From contig NZ_CANLER010000001.1 in the NCBI RefSeq assembly GCF_947489715.1, positions 620,001-684,000 on the forward strand: 64,000 bases of DNA, read 5' to 3'. The DNA is from an uncultured Roseovarius sp. GTDB taxonomy: Bacteria; Pseudomonadota; Alphaproteobacteria; Rhodobacterales; Rhodobacteraceae. Shown piece by piece: positions 34,143 to 43,606 of this stretch (position 1 is the stretch's first letter; each line of letters opens with the position of its first letter). The notes below the pieces were generated by a model that worked only from the letters and a program-made list of their open reading frames with translations, had not been told where the DNA came from and made no database searches. A program made the position numbers and the translations under genes.

Positions 34143-34174
34143 ATAAAACGGCGGGGCCGAAGAAGGGCCCCGCC
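34143..34174 (-). terminator. Attenuator-like hairpin after the binding-protein gene
   Basis: GGCGGGGCC and GGCCCCGCC (34150-34158 and 34166-34174) form a 9-bp GC stem with a 7-nt loop, followed on the minus strand by GTTTTATTC. It lies inside the operon, between the binding protein and its permeases. Confidence 0.8.
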
Positions 34175-34188
34175 AGATCCTTGTCAGA

Positions 34189-34914
34189 TCAGAAGGTTTC
34201 GCCGATTTCCCATTTGGTGATCAGCTCGTTCAGGGAGCCATCGTCTTTCATCGACTGAATGGCTGCATCGAATTTGGCACGCAGTTCACCGTCGCTTTCG
34301 CGAACGCCCATGCCGACACCGCCGCCCAACAGGACTTTCTCGTCGAGCAACATCAGAGTGTCATCCTCATCTGCGATAGGCAGCAGGTAGGAGCCATCCG
34401 CAAATACCGCATCCGCTTCGCCGTTGCGCACGGCGGCGATGGTTTCTTCAGGCGTGGCGAACTCTACCAGAGTTGCGTCGCTTTCCGCGATATGGGCTGC
34501 CTGGATCGTGCCTGTCTGGGCTGCGATCACGCCACCCATGACGTCGACATCCATCGACAATGCCATATACAAGGTCGGGTCAGGCTGTGTGTAGTTCTGT
34601 GTGAAATCAATGACTTCATCGCGTTCGTCGGTGATCGACATACCGGCGATGATGACGTCATAGTTGCCCGAGACGAGGTTGGGAATAATGCTGTCCCACT
34701 CGTTGGTGACCCATTCACAGGTCAGCTCGGCGCGTTTGCACAGCTCATCACCCAGCTCACGCTCGAACCCGTCAACTTCGCCGGAATCATTGATGAAGTT
34801 CCACGGAGGGTAAGCGCCCTCGGTGCCCATGCGAATTGTCTTTTCATGGGCCGCAGCCCAGGCCAGGCCGGCTGTCAGCGTCAGCGCCGCTGTTGCAAGT
34901 ACTAGTTTTTTCAT
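34189..34914 (-). CDS. Amino-acid ABC transporter substrate-binding protein (family 3)
   Basis: A 241-residue periplasmic protein with signal peptide (cleavage after AGLAWA, near residue 21). Family-3 hallmarks are RMGTEGAYPPWNFINDSGEVDGFERELGDELC-type N-domain residues, with VISGMSIT-like text here as IIAGMSITDERDEVIDFT and WEIG at the end. Closest by pattern to lysine/arginine/ornithine, histidine or octopine-binding proteins; the ligand cannot be settled by eye. The hairpin after the stop probably enriches this subunit. Confidence 0.92.
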   Translation of the reverse strand: MKKLVLATAALTLTAGLAWAAAHEKTIRMGTEGAYPPWNFINDSGEVDGFERELGDELCKRAELTCEWVTNEWDSIIPNLVSGNYDVIIAGMSITDERDEVIDFTQNYTQPDPTLYMALSMDVDVMGGVIAAQTGTIQAAHIAESDATLVEFATPEETIAAVRNGEADAVFADGSYLLPIADEDDTLMLLDEKVLLGGGVGMGVRESDGELRAKFDAAIQSMKDDGSLNELITKWEIGETF

Positions 34915-34948
34915 GAGTTTTCTCCCTTTTACTCAGAAACTTGTTGTC

Positions 34949-35725
34949 TCAAGCGGCCATCGTCGAGCTGAGGAACTGCTGCAGCCGCTCTGATTTAGGG
35001 GCGCCAAATAGCGTGTCTGGCGCACCTTCTTCCTCGATCAACCCCTGATGCAGGAACACAACGTGATCCGAGACATCAGCGGCCATTTTCATATCATGGG
35101 TAACGATCATCATGGTGCGGCCTTCAGCGGCCAAATCTTTGATAACCTTGACGACTTCCTGCTCCAGCTCGGGGTCGAGCGCGCTGGTGGGTTCGTCGAA
35201 AAGCAATGCCTCGGGCTCCATGCAGAGGCCCCGCGCGATCGCGGCGCGCTGCTGCTGCCCCCCCGAAAGCTGCGCCGGGTAAACGTCGCATTTGTCGCCG
35301 ATGCCGACCTTGTCTAGATAGTAACGGGCCTTTTCATCGACCTCGGCGCGGTCGCGTCCCAAAACGGTCACCGGGGCCTCCATCACATTTTGTAGGATGG
35401 TCATATGGGCCCACAGATTGAATTGTTGAAAGATCATGGACAGGTTGGTGCGGATCCGCAGAACCTGTTTCTGGTCCGCCGGATGCCGGTTCAGCCCTTC
35501 ACCCTTCCAGGTGACAGGCTCGCCCTTGAACAGGATGTCGCCCTGTTGGCTTTCCTCAAGCAGATTGGCGCAGCGCAGGATTGTGGATTTACCCGATCCC
35601 GACGATCCGATCAGTGAAACAACGTCACCCTTTTGGGCAGTAATGTCGACGCCTTTGATCACTTCCAGTGCGCCATAGGCTTTGTGCAGATTGCGGATTT
35701 CGATGACGGGCGTCTGATCGGTCAA
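34949..35725 (-). CDS. Amino-acid ABC transporter ATP-binding protein (HisP-like)
   Basis: A 258-residue ATPase with Walker A GSSGSGKSTILRC (near residue 37), the PAAT-specific MIFQQFNLWAHMTILQNV, signature LSGGQQQRAAIARGL, Walker B ALLFDEPTSALDPEL and H-loop IVTHDMKMA. First gene of the importer operon: ATPase, binding protein, two permeases. The inserted loop VTWKGEGLNRHPADQKQVLRI is typical of HisP/OccP-type proteins. Confidence 0.94.
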   Translation of the reverse strand: MTDQTPVIEIRNLHKAYGALEVIKGVDITAQKGDVVSLIGSSGSGKSTILRCANLLEESQQGDILFKGEPVTWKGEGLNRHPADQKQVLRIRTNLSMIFQQFNLWAHMTILQNVMEAPVTVLGRDRAEVDEKARYYLDKVGIGDKCDVYPAQLSGGQQQRAAIARGLCMEPEALLFDEPTSALDPELEQEVVKVIKDLAAEGRTMMIVTHDMKMAADVSDHVVFLHQGLIEEEGAPDTLFGAPKSERLQQFLSSTMAA

Positions 35726-35761
35726 GGGGTCGTCCTGAGTGGTTGCGGGCGTGTCAGGACG

Positions 35762-35950
35762 TTAATAGGGCCGAATTTTTGGCATAATGCAACTTGCAAA
35801 ACGGTTGCTAGCGTCGATTAACTGCCGAATTGACGCTGGGTCAATCCATTTCGGAAGTTCATTCGCAAGGCGATACAGGATGGCCCACCCCATCACCAGG
35901 GCGCAGTTGAGGATGAAGACAGTCGGATACCAAACAGGTAAAAGTGACAA
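35762..35950 (-). CDS. Possible small membrane protein, unrecognised
   Basis: A 62-residue reading frame, MSLLPVWYPTVFILNCALV at its start, with one predicted membrane segment (residues about 6-28). It lies in the 263-bp gap between the TTC38-like gene and the ATPase gene, on their strand. No family is recognised and the ribosome site is weak. It could equally be chance in a promoter region; if translated it might be a leader of the transporter operon. Confidence 0.25.
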   Translation of the reverse strand: MSLLPVWYPTVFILNCALVMGWAILYRLANELPKWIDPASIRQLIDASNRFASCIMPKIRPY

Positions 35951-35988
35951 CTGGGCAAGGGCAGGCGATCAGGATGTCTGCCCAGCGT

Positions 35989-37287
35989 TCAAACGGCCGC
36001 GCTTGTCAGATTTCGCCAGGCTACAGATTCTGCCAGCACGGGGCGACGCAGTGCAAGAATCTGGCGCGCCTCCGTTGCACGATCCTGCCTTAGAAGACAG
36101 GTCAGCAGCGCGTGCTCCAATAAATCGCGCTGTGCCCGACTACCGCCGATGCGGGCATGATCAGCCATGCAGTGTGTCAGGTGATGGGCGGCTTTGGCCC
36201 AATCCTGTGCAGCAATATGGCGACAGGCCAGCGCAACGTCGGGCACAAGATCGGCGGCGGGGCCCACGGGATGGTCGATGATCACCTGCAACGGTTCGCT
36301 TTTGCCGGCCATCGCATGGGCAAGGGCGGCGTGCATGTCGATAAAGGCGTTGCTGGTCTTAGGATAAAATCGGCTGGCATAAGCACTGACCTGTTGCCAC
36401 CGCTCTGGGGCCACAGTCTCACCTGCAATCTCGGCTCGAAAGAGGATCGAGGCGGTATCCGTCAGCACATTGATCGGCAGGCCAAGTGCTGCGCCGGGGG
36501 CAACATCTGCATCGACCGTCTGCCACATCTGCGCGGTGTCGCCCTGTTCCAGCGACCATAGAGCGACATGCCACGATAGATGTCCGTGCATAACGGCGCT
36601 GCGGTCGTATCCTTTTAACCACTCTGTCAGGTAATCCGCACCGGTCTTGGTCTCGCCAGCCTCGTACCAGATGTGGGACCGGATATGTGCGCCATTGGCA
36701 TTGTCGGGATTGAGCGCCAGCGAGCGGTCTATATAGGCATCGGCTTCTTTCAGATTGCCAGTTTCACAGAGCGCAAAAGCATATTGGCTTTGACACCACC
36801 AATCATCCTTTCCGTAATGTGGCAAAAGGGCCGCGTTGAAGGCCAGCATTTCGGCCTCGCGTCCGGGCTGGCCAGAAAAGCCGATCAACCCAAAGATCGA
36901 GCTACAGGTCTGTGCAACCATCGCGTCGCGAGGATATTCCGAAACATGCGCGCGGATCGCTGTGTAGGCATCGGCGGTCTTACCCGAAACCAGCAGATCC
37001 AGCGCGTGGATATGGCTTTGTTCGCGCATCTTGCAGGGGTCAGATAAGGTTTTGGCAGTTGCCATGGCTTCGCGGGTTGCTTCCGCATCGTTGACGGTCT
37101 GCAACGCACGGGCAAGGCCCACATGGGCCAGCGCAAATTGCGGATCATGGGCAATCGCTTCTTCGAAAGGTGCCACCACATCTGCCTGAGCGGCAAGCAA
37201 CCGATACAGCCCGGTTGAATAAGCCTCGGCGGCCTTGGCGCTGTCGGTGGACAAGACATTGCCATATTGATCGGTCCGGACAGACAT
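35989..37287 (-). CDS. TTC38-like tetratricopeptide-repeat protein
   Basis: A 432-residue soluble protein with TPR-like helical repeats across its length (DPQFALAHVGLARAL, ALCETGNLKEADAYIDRSLALNPDNANG, WHVALWSLEQGDTAQM). It has the TTC38-family features DDWWCQSQYAFAL and GHLSWHVALWSLEQG. The family is conserved from bacteria to animals with no known activity. It follows two TerB-domain genes on the same strand with a 24-bp gap, suggesting one operon. Confidence 0.82.
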   Translation of the reverse strand: MSVRTDQYGNVLSTDSAKAAEAYSTGLYRLLAAQADVVAPFEEAIAHDPQFALAHVGLARALQTVNDAEATREAMATAKTLSDPCKMREQSHIHALDLLVSGKTADAYTAIRAHVSEYPRDAMVAQTCSSIFGLIGFSGQPGREAEMLAFNAALLPHYGKDDWWCQSQYAFALCETGNLKEADAYIDRSLALNPDNANGAHIRSHIWYEAGETKTGADYLTEWLKGYDRSAVMHGHLSWHVALWSLEQGDTAQMWQTVDADVAPGAALGLPINVLTDTASILFRAEIAGETVAPERWQQVSAYASRFYPKTSNAFIDMHAALAHAMAGKSEPLQVIIDHPVGPAADLVPDVALACRHIAAQDWAKAAHHLTHCMADHARIGGSRAQRDLLEHALLTCLLRQDRATEARQILALRRPVLAESVAWRNLTSAAV

Positions 37288-37311
37288 GAGCGTGGCCTTT
37301 CGTGGCGAATT

Positions 37312-37752
37312 TCAGGGTGAGCCTGCGATGCGTTGGCGGGCGCGGGCGCTATCCATGTCGCTGATACCAAGGAATTTGGCGACCAGACGCAAAAGCGCAT
37401 CCTCCTGGGCATCGCGCTGCCCGTCGGCCAGGGCCACTTGCCATAATGCTTCAACCACGGCCAATCGGTGCTCGTAATCCACCGCATTCTTAATCGCTTG
37501 GGTGAAAACCACCGTGTCGGGCGCCTCGGCTTCCAACGCTTCGGCGCGGCTGCGCAACGCGGTCGCCTCGAACGGGGTCAGACCGTAACGCGCGCCTGTG
37601 ATCCGGTCGATCCGGTCTTTTTCTTCCGGGGCATAATCGCCATCGGTACGGGCCACGCGGACCAGAAGGGCAGTCAATGCCAGACGCGCATCGTCGTCAT
37701 TCAGTGGTTCGGGCGCGGGTTGGGTGAGTCTTTTCAGGAATGTAGAAAACAT
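37312..37752 (-). CDS. TerB-family protein 1
   Basis: A 146-residue helical protein with the TerB-like core ALTALLVRVARTDGDYAPEEKDRIDRI near residue 27 and VEALWQVALADGQRDAQEDALLRLVAKFLGIS near residue 100, an acidic metal-binding bundle. TerB-fold proteins occur in tellurite/stress systems, but this stand-alone form has no proven role. Paralogue of the next gene upstream. Confidence 0.88.
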   Translation of the reverse strand: MFSTFLKRLTQPAPEPLNDDDARLALTALLVRVARTDGDYAPEEKDRIDRITGARYGLTPFEATALRSRAEALEAEAPDTVVFTQAIKNAVDYEHRLAVVEALWQVALADGQRDAQEDALLRLVAKFLGISDMDSARARQRIAGSP

Positions 37753-37792
37753 GGCTTAGACTATAGGGTCGACATGCACGAGGTCCAAGAGG

Positions 37793-38230
37793 TCACAACC
37801 CCTCGGCTGTTTCTCGGGCGGTATCGCTGTCAGATTTGCTTAACCCCATGGCAATGCGCGCGGCTTCGATTACAGCGGCCTCCTCGTCATGGCTTTCGCC
37901 ATCGGCCAGCAGCACTTCCCACATCGCCTCAAGCGCATCAAGCCGCGCCTGAAAGCTGGTGGTTTCCCGGATCACCCGCGCGAAATGCTCGGTCTCTGGC
38001 GCTTCATGCTCCAGTTTTTCACAGGTGGCGCGGGTCTTGGCCGCCTCGACCGGATTGAGGCCAAAAAGACGGCTCAGCAACCGATCAATGCGGCTGATTT
38101 CCTCGAACTGGTAGTTGTGATCGGATTTGGCCACGCGAACCATCAGTGCACCGAGGGCTAGTTTTTCGTCGGGTTCTGGCAGTGGCTCTGGTTCGGGAGC
38201 GGAAAAGGCATTTAGGATACGGTGCAGCAT
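37793..38230 (-). CDS. TerB-family protein 2
   Basis: A 145-residue paralogue of the neighbouring gene: the two align throughout (LALGALMVRVAKSDHNYQFEEISRIDRL against LALTALLVRVARTDGDY in the partner; LEAMWEVLLADGESHDEEAAVIEAAR). Probable tandem duplication, 40 bp apart, forming a TerB-TerB-TTC38 operon. Lacks the other ter-cluster genes, so tellurite resistance should not be assumed. Confidence 0.88.
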   Translation of the reverse strand: MLHRILNAFSAPEPEPLPEPDEKLALGALMVRVAKSDHNYQFEEISRIDRLLSRLFGLNPVEAAKTRATCEKLEHEAPETEHFARVIRETTSFQARLDALEAMWEVLLADGESHDEEAAVIEAARIAMGLSKSDSDTARETAEGL

Positions 38231-38660
38231 AGATGCAGGTTAAGCACAGCGGCGGGCGTTGGGCCAAGTGGTTTTTGGCGGAAATGAAGCACAATTCCTG
38301 CCGATACTTGCAATTATGCCCACCTCCGCGCGACCAAGCCATCGCTTAGTATCCGAGCCTGCTTTGCAAACCCGAAATCACTGGGGTCAGAGCCGTGCAG
38401 GAGGGATCGTGCGATTCTGGCTTAAAATTTAATGAGGCGAGTTGCGTGATTTCTTAAAAAATCCCCATAACCCTTTGTTATATATAATGATTGCTAGCAT
38501 TCTGAACGTGCTTTCCTGTGCCCGAAAGACGATAGGGTGCAATTTGGAAACGGCAGGTTTCCGCCGATGCGACAACCAAAGTGCATTCGCCATGAGAGCG
38601 ACACATTTGCACCCAAGAATTTACCCGAAGATCGGTCAAACCTCAGAACAGAGAGCAGAT
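38231..38660. other. 430-bp gap, no gene recognised
   Basis: The gap lies between divergently transcribed TerB and DUF4274-like genes. The right half is AT-rich, with a TATAAT-like hexamer at 38483-38488 but no matching -35. A reading frame from 38442 joins the downstream gene, but its codons before 38661 look non-coding. No repeat, tRNA or riboswitch is seen. Confidence 0.6.
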
Positions 38661-39290
38661 ATGGCGCAGGTTCGGAGAGAAAAAGTGCAAGAGTTCGAAA
38701 ATTTCGACTGGATGCAGGGCAGTGCACAGGAGCATCTGGCGATGGCCAGATTGGGCAGCATGGATCAGATTTGCGACCTCGCACGGCGCTATGATTGGGA
38801 TCAGCATCCCGAAGAGGTTCTGAGCTGGATCATGGCGCAGAAATGCGTCGACCTGGGCACGGCGCTGATGGTGTTCCTGAATGGCGGGCCCGAGCGGTTC
38901 AATTACATGCCCAAACGCGATGTGCCCGAAGGCTATCGCGGTGTCGTGCGTCTGCTGGACAATATCTGTCGACGGCTCAACAGCGGTTTCTACCTGGTCG
39001 ACCCGATGAGCCCGTTGCCTGATCGCAAACGGATCAACAAGTGGCTCACCTATCAGGCTGCGGACCGTGCGGAAGGGCGTTTGGGGCGGTGGCAATTGGA
39101 TGAAGACATTCTTGAACCGCTCTTGAACGACACGCTGCGCCTTGATGTGCCGGAAGAGGCCAAAAAACAGTCAAACCTGCTGCTCGATATTCTGAGCCCG
39201 GCGATTGATCTGGCAACCAAACGCGTGATCGAAGATGAGCCCGCGCCGAAATCTAAACCAGTCGCGACGTCTCAAGTGCAGCGCGGATAA
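38661..39290 (+). CDS. DUF4274-like protein, function unknown
   Basis: A 209-residue soluble protein from [17 protein letters not shown]. The stretch [38 protein letters not shown] resembles DUF4274 (short helix, N/DWD, Cys-x-LGTAL, then a Gly-rich turn). The rest ([33 protein letters not shown]) is unrecognised. Its 3' end overlaps convergent pyrG by 38 bp. A longer start at 38442 adds 73 residues of unlikely composition. Confidence 0.75.
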   Translation: MAQVRREKVQEFENFDWMQGSAQEHLAMARLGSMDQICDLARRYDWDQHPEEVLSWIMAQKCVDLGTALMVFLNGGPERFNYMPKRDVPEGYRGVVRLLDNICRRLNSGFYLVDPMSPLPDRKRINKWLTYQAADRAEGRLGRWQLDEDILEPLLNDTLRLDVPEEAKKQSNLLLDILSPAIDLATKRVIEDEPAPKSKPVATSQVQRG

Positions 39291-40896
39291 AATCTGCAAA
39301 AAGCGGATGCGGTTCAAACGGTTTCGACTTCAGCTCTGGGTGGAACTGCACCCCGATAAACCACGGGTGATCTTTCCACTCCACGATCTCGGGCAAACGA
39401 CCATCCGGCGACATGCCGGAAAACAGCAGGCCCTGTTTTTCCAACGCCTTGCGATATTTGGTATCAACCTCGTAGCGGTGGCGATGACGCTCATCAATCG
39501 CGGTGGTGCCGTAAACTTCGGCCACCTTTGATCCTTCGGTCAGCGTGGCATTATAGGCCCCAAGACGCATCGTGCCGCCTTTGTCGTCACCGACCTTGCG
39601 CTTGACCTTTTCGTTGCCCTGGACCCATTCCTTGAGGTGATAGACCACTGGAGTAAAACGTTTTTCTCCTGCCTCGTGGTCGAATTCTTCGGACCCAGCA
39701 TCGGGTAGATCGGCCACGTTGCGGGCTGCTTCGATCACGGCCATCTGCATACCCAGACAAATGCCTAAGTAGGGGATCTTGTGGGTGCGAGCGAACTCGG
39801 CTGCCTTTATTTTACCCTCAGTACCACGCTCACCAAAGCCGCCGGGCACAAGAATGGCATGAAACCCTTCCAGATGCGGGGCCGGGTCCTGAATGTCGAA
39901 AATCTCGGCATCGACCCATTCGACATTCACCTTGACGCGATTGGCCATGCCACCGTGGGTCAGCGCCTCCTTGATTGATTTATAGGCGTCTTCCAACTGG
40001 GTGTATTTGCCAACGATGGCGACATTGACCTCACCATCCGTGGTGTGGATACGGTCATAGACATCCTGCCAGATCGTCAGGTCCGGCTTGGGCGCGGGTG
40101 AGATTGCGAAGGCATCCAGCACCGCCTGATCCAGCCCCTCGCGGTGATAGGCCAGGGGCGCCTCGTAGATCGAGCTGAGGTCATAGGCGGCGACAACTGC
40201 CTCTTTGCGGACATTACAGAAAAGCGCGATCTTCTCGCGTTCCTTGTCGGGAATCGGTTGCTCAGACCGGCAGACCAGAATATCCGGCGCGATGCCGATG
40301 GATTGCAATTCTTTCACGCTGTGCTGAGTGGGCTTGGTCTTTAACTCGCCACTAGCCGCCAGATAGGGCAGCAGGGTCAAGTGCATGAAAATGCATTCGC
40401 CGCGCGGTTTGTCATGGCTGAACTGGCGAATGGCTTCGAAAAACGGCAGTCCTTCTATGTCGCCAACGGTGCCGCCGATTTCACACAGCATGAAATCAAC
40501 CTCATCCTCGCCGATGCGGATGAAATCCTTGATTTCGTTGGTGACATGCGGAACCACCTGAATGGTTTTGCCGAGGTAGTCGCCGCGCCGTTCACGCTCC
40601 AGCACGGTGGAATAGATCCGCCCGGAACTGACCGAGTCGGTCATCCGCGCGGGCACCCCGGTGAAACGTTCGTAATGGCCAAGGTCCAGATCGGTCTCGG
40701 CCCCATCATCGGTCACGAACACCTCGCCATGCTCGAACGGTGACATGGTGCCGGGATCGACGTTCAGATAGGGGTCGAGTTTTCGTAGCCTTACCGAAAA
40801 GCCGCGTGCCTGCAAAAGCGCGCCCAATGCAGCCGAGGCCAGCCCTTTACCAAGGGAAGAAACGACGCCGCCGGTAATGAAGATAAATCGTGCCAT
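39253..40896 (-). CDS. pyrG: CTP synthase
   Basis: Makes CTP from UTP, ATP and glutamine. The 547-residue product starts [18 protein letters not shown] (the synthetase P-loop). The synthetase domain contains [22 protein letters not shown] and [15 protein letters not shown]. The glutaminase domain has the nucleophile Cys in [13 protein letters not shown] (near residue 383), and His/Glu in [11 protein letters not shown] near the C-terminus. The longer ATG at 41016 is rejected because the family starts at [10 protein letters not shown]. Downstream of secG on the same strand. Confidence 0.98.
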   Translation of the reverse strand: MARFIFITGGVVSSLGKGLASAALGALLQARGFSVRLRKLDPYLNVDPGTMSPFEHGEVFVTDDGAETDLDLGHYERFTGVPARMTDSVSSGRIYSTVLERERRGDYLGKTIQVVPHVTNEIKDFIRIGEDEVDFMLCEIGGTVGDIEGLPFFEAIRQFSHDKPRGECIFMHLTLLPYLAASGELKTKPTQHSVKELQSIGIAPDILVCRSEQPIPDKEREKIALFCNVRKEAVVAAYDLSSIYEAPLAYHREGLDQAVLDAFAISPAPKPDLTIWQDVYDRIHTTDGEVNVAIVGKYTQLEDAYKSIKEALTHGGMANRVKVNVEWVDAEIFDIQDPAPHLEGFHAILVPGGFGERGTEGKIKAAEFARTHKIPYLGICLGMQMAVIEAARNVADLPDAGSEEFDHEAGEKRFTPVVYHLKEWVQGNEKVKRKVGDDKGGTMRLGAYNATLTEGSKVAEVYGTTAIDERHRHRYEVDTKYRKALEKQGLLFSGMSPDGRLPEIVEWKDHPWFIGVQFHPELKSKPFEPHPLFADFIRAALETSRLV

Positions 40897-41059
40897 AGGC
40901 GTGGCAACCCCCGTGATATTCAGCTGTTTATGAGGCCCTGATCGGGTCAAAAAGACCACAGCACCACGGGACTCGACATATATAGGATTCGGGGCGGCCG
41001 CGCAAGACAGCCGCAAGATGATGTTGCGTTAACCCTTTCGGGCCTCAAGCGATAGTGGT

Positions 41060-41419
41060 TTAGTCGGCGGACGGTGCCAGCGGTGCGTTGTCGTCTGCCG
41101 CAGGCGGCAGCAGGTTGTCGTCACCCAAATCGCCCGCGGGGGCTTCGACCGGGGTCGGGGCGTCAGTGATCCGGTCCAGAACCGAACTGCCCGAAGCGTT
41201 TTTTGCTGCGATAATGGTCAGCGCCATCGACGTACAGATAAAGGCAATCGCCAGGATCCAGGTCAGTTTGCCAAGCGCGGTTCCGGCCGACCGGCCCGAG
41301 ATCGCGCCACCGCCGCCGCCACCCATGCCCAGACCGCCGCCTTCAGAGCGTTGCAGCAGCACCACGCCGATCAGGGCGAGGGCAAGAAGAAGGTGAACGG
41401 TAAGGACGACGTTTTCCAT
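41060..41419 (-). CDS. secG: Preprotein translocase subunit SecG
   Basis: A 119-residue inner-membrane protein that assists SecYEG. Two membrane segments (residues about 3-20 and 50-70) flank the hallmark VLLQRSEGGGLGMGGGG. The C-terminal tail is acidic and Pro-rich (about residues 78-119), longer than in E. coli but usual in alphaproteobacteria. 163 bp upstream of pyrG on the same strand. Confidence 0.95.
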   Translation of the reverse strand: MENVVLTVHLLLALALIGVVLLQRSEGGGLGMGGGGGGAISGRSAGTALGKLTWILAIAFICTSMALTIIAAKNASGSSVLDRITDAPTPVEAPAGDLGDDNLLPPAADDNAPLAPSAD

Positions 41420-41588
41420 GTGGGGCGGCCTGTCAGAATGGGTCGGGTCACGGCGCTATCTATGCAATTCGAGCGTCCCCCGCAACCCGGCAATCACAGC
41501 AAATGTCCGGGTGAAACCAATCAATCAACGCCGTGACCTGTCCAAAACAGAATTGTTGTGCCTTCCAGACCGCCTTACGGCCCGGCTT

Positions 41589-42467
41589 TTAGACAGACAG
41601 TCGTGCTGCAAGTTCACCTTTTTTCGCCATGTACATATCGCGGTCTGCATGTTGCAGCAGCGCCCGCAAAGATCGGGCATCGGTTGGGCAATGAGCAAAG
41701 CCCATACTGGCCGAAACGGTGATGTTCTGGCGGTTGGCCCTGAAGGGTGCGGTGAACATCGCGTGTAGCTTTGCCTTCACTTTCTGTATCGGCTCAGGTG
41801 TGGCAACATCGTTCAGGATTGCAGCAAATTCATCACCTCCCATCCGTGCGGCGACCCCTTCGTGTCCGATGGTGTCGACTAGACGTGTGGCGACCCCCTT
41901 CAGCAGCATGTCACCACACAGGTGTCCGCAGGTATCGTTGATCAATTTGAACCCATCCAGATCCAGGTAGATCAGGGCAAAACCCTGTCCCTGATGCTGG
42001 AAATTCCGATAGGCACTGCGCACCACCTCCAGAAATCCTGCCCGGTTGCGGATACGTGTCAACGGATCGTGGCGGATGCGGTGTTCCAGCGTTTCAAGCC
42101 GCTGGCTGGTGGGTGACATATCCTCTACGACCGAGATGAAATGGCCGCCCTCGCCATTTGCCCCCTGTATCAGCCGCACGCGCAGATTGGCCTTCACCAC
42201 ACTGCCATCGGCCCGGATGTACCGTTTTGGAAAGGTTTGGCTGCTGCTTTTGCCCGCTATCAACTGCTCTATGTGCGACAGATTGTCAGCTAGATCATCC
42301 GGGTGTGTGACATCCTGAAAGCGCATCTTTTCAAGCTGCTCTTGCGAATATCCCAATATATCGCAAAGCTGCTGGTTCACCCGTAACCAGGTTCCGTCCC
42401 TGCCTATGCGGGCCAGTCCGATGGGTGCTTCTTGAAAAATATCTTCGTCAGAATGATCGTGCGTCAT
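41589..42467 (-). CDS. PAS-GGDEF diguanylate cyclase 1
   Basis: A 292-residue cytoplasmic sensor enzyme. An N-terminal PAS domain (about residues 8-125, IGLARIGRDGTWLRVNQQLCDILGYSQEQLEKM) is joined to a GGDEF domain (about 130-290). The active-site motif is RMGGDEF, with the substrate residues LDGFKLINDTCGH. The RxxD inhibitory site is not present at the usual place (GHEGV instead). It is predicted to make cyclic di-GMP from two GTP. Paralogue of the next gene. Confidence 0.92.
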   Translation of the reverse strand: MTHDHSDEDIFQEAPIGLARIGRDGTWLRVNQQLCDILGYSQEQLEKMRFQDVTHPDDLADNLSHIEQLIAGKSSSQTFPKRYIRADGSVVKANLRVRLIQGANGEGGHFISVVEDMSPTSQRLETLEHRIRHDPLTRIRNRAGFLEVVRSAYRNFQHQGQGFALIYLDLDGFKLINDTCGHLCGDMLLKGVATRLVDTIGHEGVAARMGGDEFAAILNDVATPEPIQKVKAKLHAMFTAPFRANRQNITVSASMGFAHCPTDARSLRALLQHADRDMYMAKKGELAARLSV

Positions 42468-42563
42468 TTGAATATCTGCCAGCTTGTTCTAACGGAAAAT
42501 CAATATGTCGTTAAAGATCCTTAACAAAGTGTTAACGGACAATTAATCAATAACGTCGGTGCC

Positions 42564-43487
42564 TTACCGTGCCGATTGTTGTCGCTTGAGGCGTTGCGGA
42601 TATGGTGATCTTTCGATCTCGCGCGGTGCAAGTTTCGCGCTTTTTTCGGCATACATGGACGCGTCGGCAAATTGCATTAACCCATGAATGGAGTGGGCAT
42701 CCAGCGGGCATCGGGCCAGACCGACACTTGCAGAGATCGTTACATGCCTGTCGCTTGTCTCCATCGGGACGGAAAATACCGAATTCAGACGAAAGATTGC
42801 GGCATTCAGCTGTTCCATGCTTGCAGCATTGTTGAGCACGACGGCAAATTCGTCACCGCCGATCCGGGCTACAATACCATCTTGTCCGATCATGTGCGTC
42901 AACCGCCCAGCCACCTCTTTTAACAGCATATCACCGCCAACATGTCCCAGCGTGTCGTTGATCTTCTTGAAATCATCCAAGTCAATGTAGGCGAGGGCGA
43001 ATCCCTTGCCGTGCCGCTCGTAGCGACGAAAGGCGGCGCGCACGCTTTCGGTGAATCCTGCGCGGTTGCGGATGCGCGTCAGCGGGTCATGACGAAGCTT
43101 GTGTTCCAAGTGATCAATCAACTGGCGTGTCTCTGAAATGTCTTGAACCGCCATGATGAAATGGGTGTCCTGGCTCTCGGACGCCTGAACCAGACTGACA
43201 TTGAGATCGGCCCAAAAAATGCTGCCATCGCCGCGGATGAAGCGTTTCGCCATATTGAAGCTGCCGTGGTTTTGTCGCAGCAGCAGCGCCATTTGCGTTA
43301 ATTCCGGCTCCAGGTCATCCGGGTGTGTGACGTGGTGGATGCGCAGGTGTTGCAACGTGTCTTCGGTCAGGCCCAGCGTATCGCACAGCCGCTGATTTGC
43401 CTTCAACCAGCTCCCGTCGCGATCAACGCAGGCAACCCCGACAGGTATTTTTCTAAAGAAATTTCCATCCGTCATATCGTGCGCCAT
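42564..43487 (-). CDS. PAS-GGDEF diguanylate cyclase 2
   Basis: A 307-residue protein with the same PAS-GGDEF layout as its neighbour, clearly a tandem duplicate (PVGVACVDRDGSWLKANQRLCDTLGLTEDTLQHL; RIGGDEFAVVL; LDDFKKINDTLGH). The RxxD I-site is also missing (GQDGI). The C-terminal 25 residues are basic and differ from the partner. The PAS ligand is unknown; there is no heme- or flavin-specific residue pattern I can name. Confidence 0.92.
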   Translation of the reverse strand: MAHDMTDGNFFRKIPVGVACVDRDGSWLKANQRLCDTLGLTEDTLQHLRIHHVTHPDDLEPELTQMALLLRQNHGSFNMAKRFIRGDGSIFWADLNVSLVQASESQDTHFIMAVQDISETRQLIDHLEHKLRHDPLTRIRNRAGFTESVRAAFRRYERHGKGFALAYIDLDDFKKINDTLGHVGGDMLLKEVAGRLTHMIGQDGIVARIGGDEFAVVLNNAASMEQLNAAIFRLNSVFSVPMETSDRHVTISASVGLARCPLDAHSIHGLMQFADASMYAEKSAKLAPREIERSPYPQRLKRQQSAR

Positions 43488-43606
43488 ATCTGAATTATCA
43501 AAGAAAACCGAACCCCGGGTCGAATCTCTCTGAGCGTGGTAAACAGTCGGTTAATTCACCGCAGATAGTTGACAGATCGTTAGCGGATATCCGCCAGTGG
43601 GTAGGC

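Noticed and set aside
37312-38230. Tellurite-resistance locus
   Set aside because: Only TerB-fold proteins are present; terC, terD and terZ-type genes are absent.
38442-38660. N-terminal extension of the DUF4274-like gene
   Set aside because: The 73 added codons look non-coding, and a start at 38661 after GAGAGCAGAT fits better.
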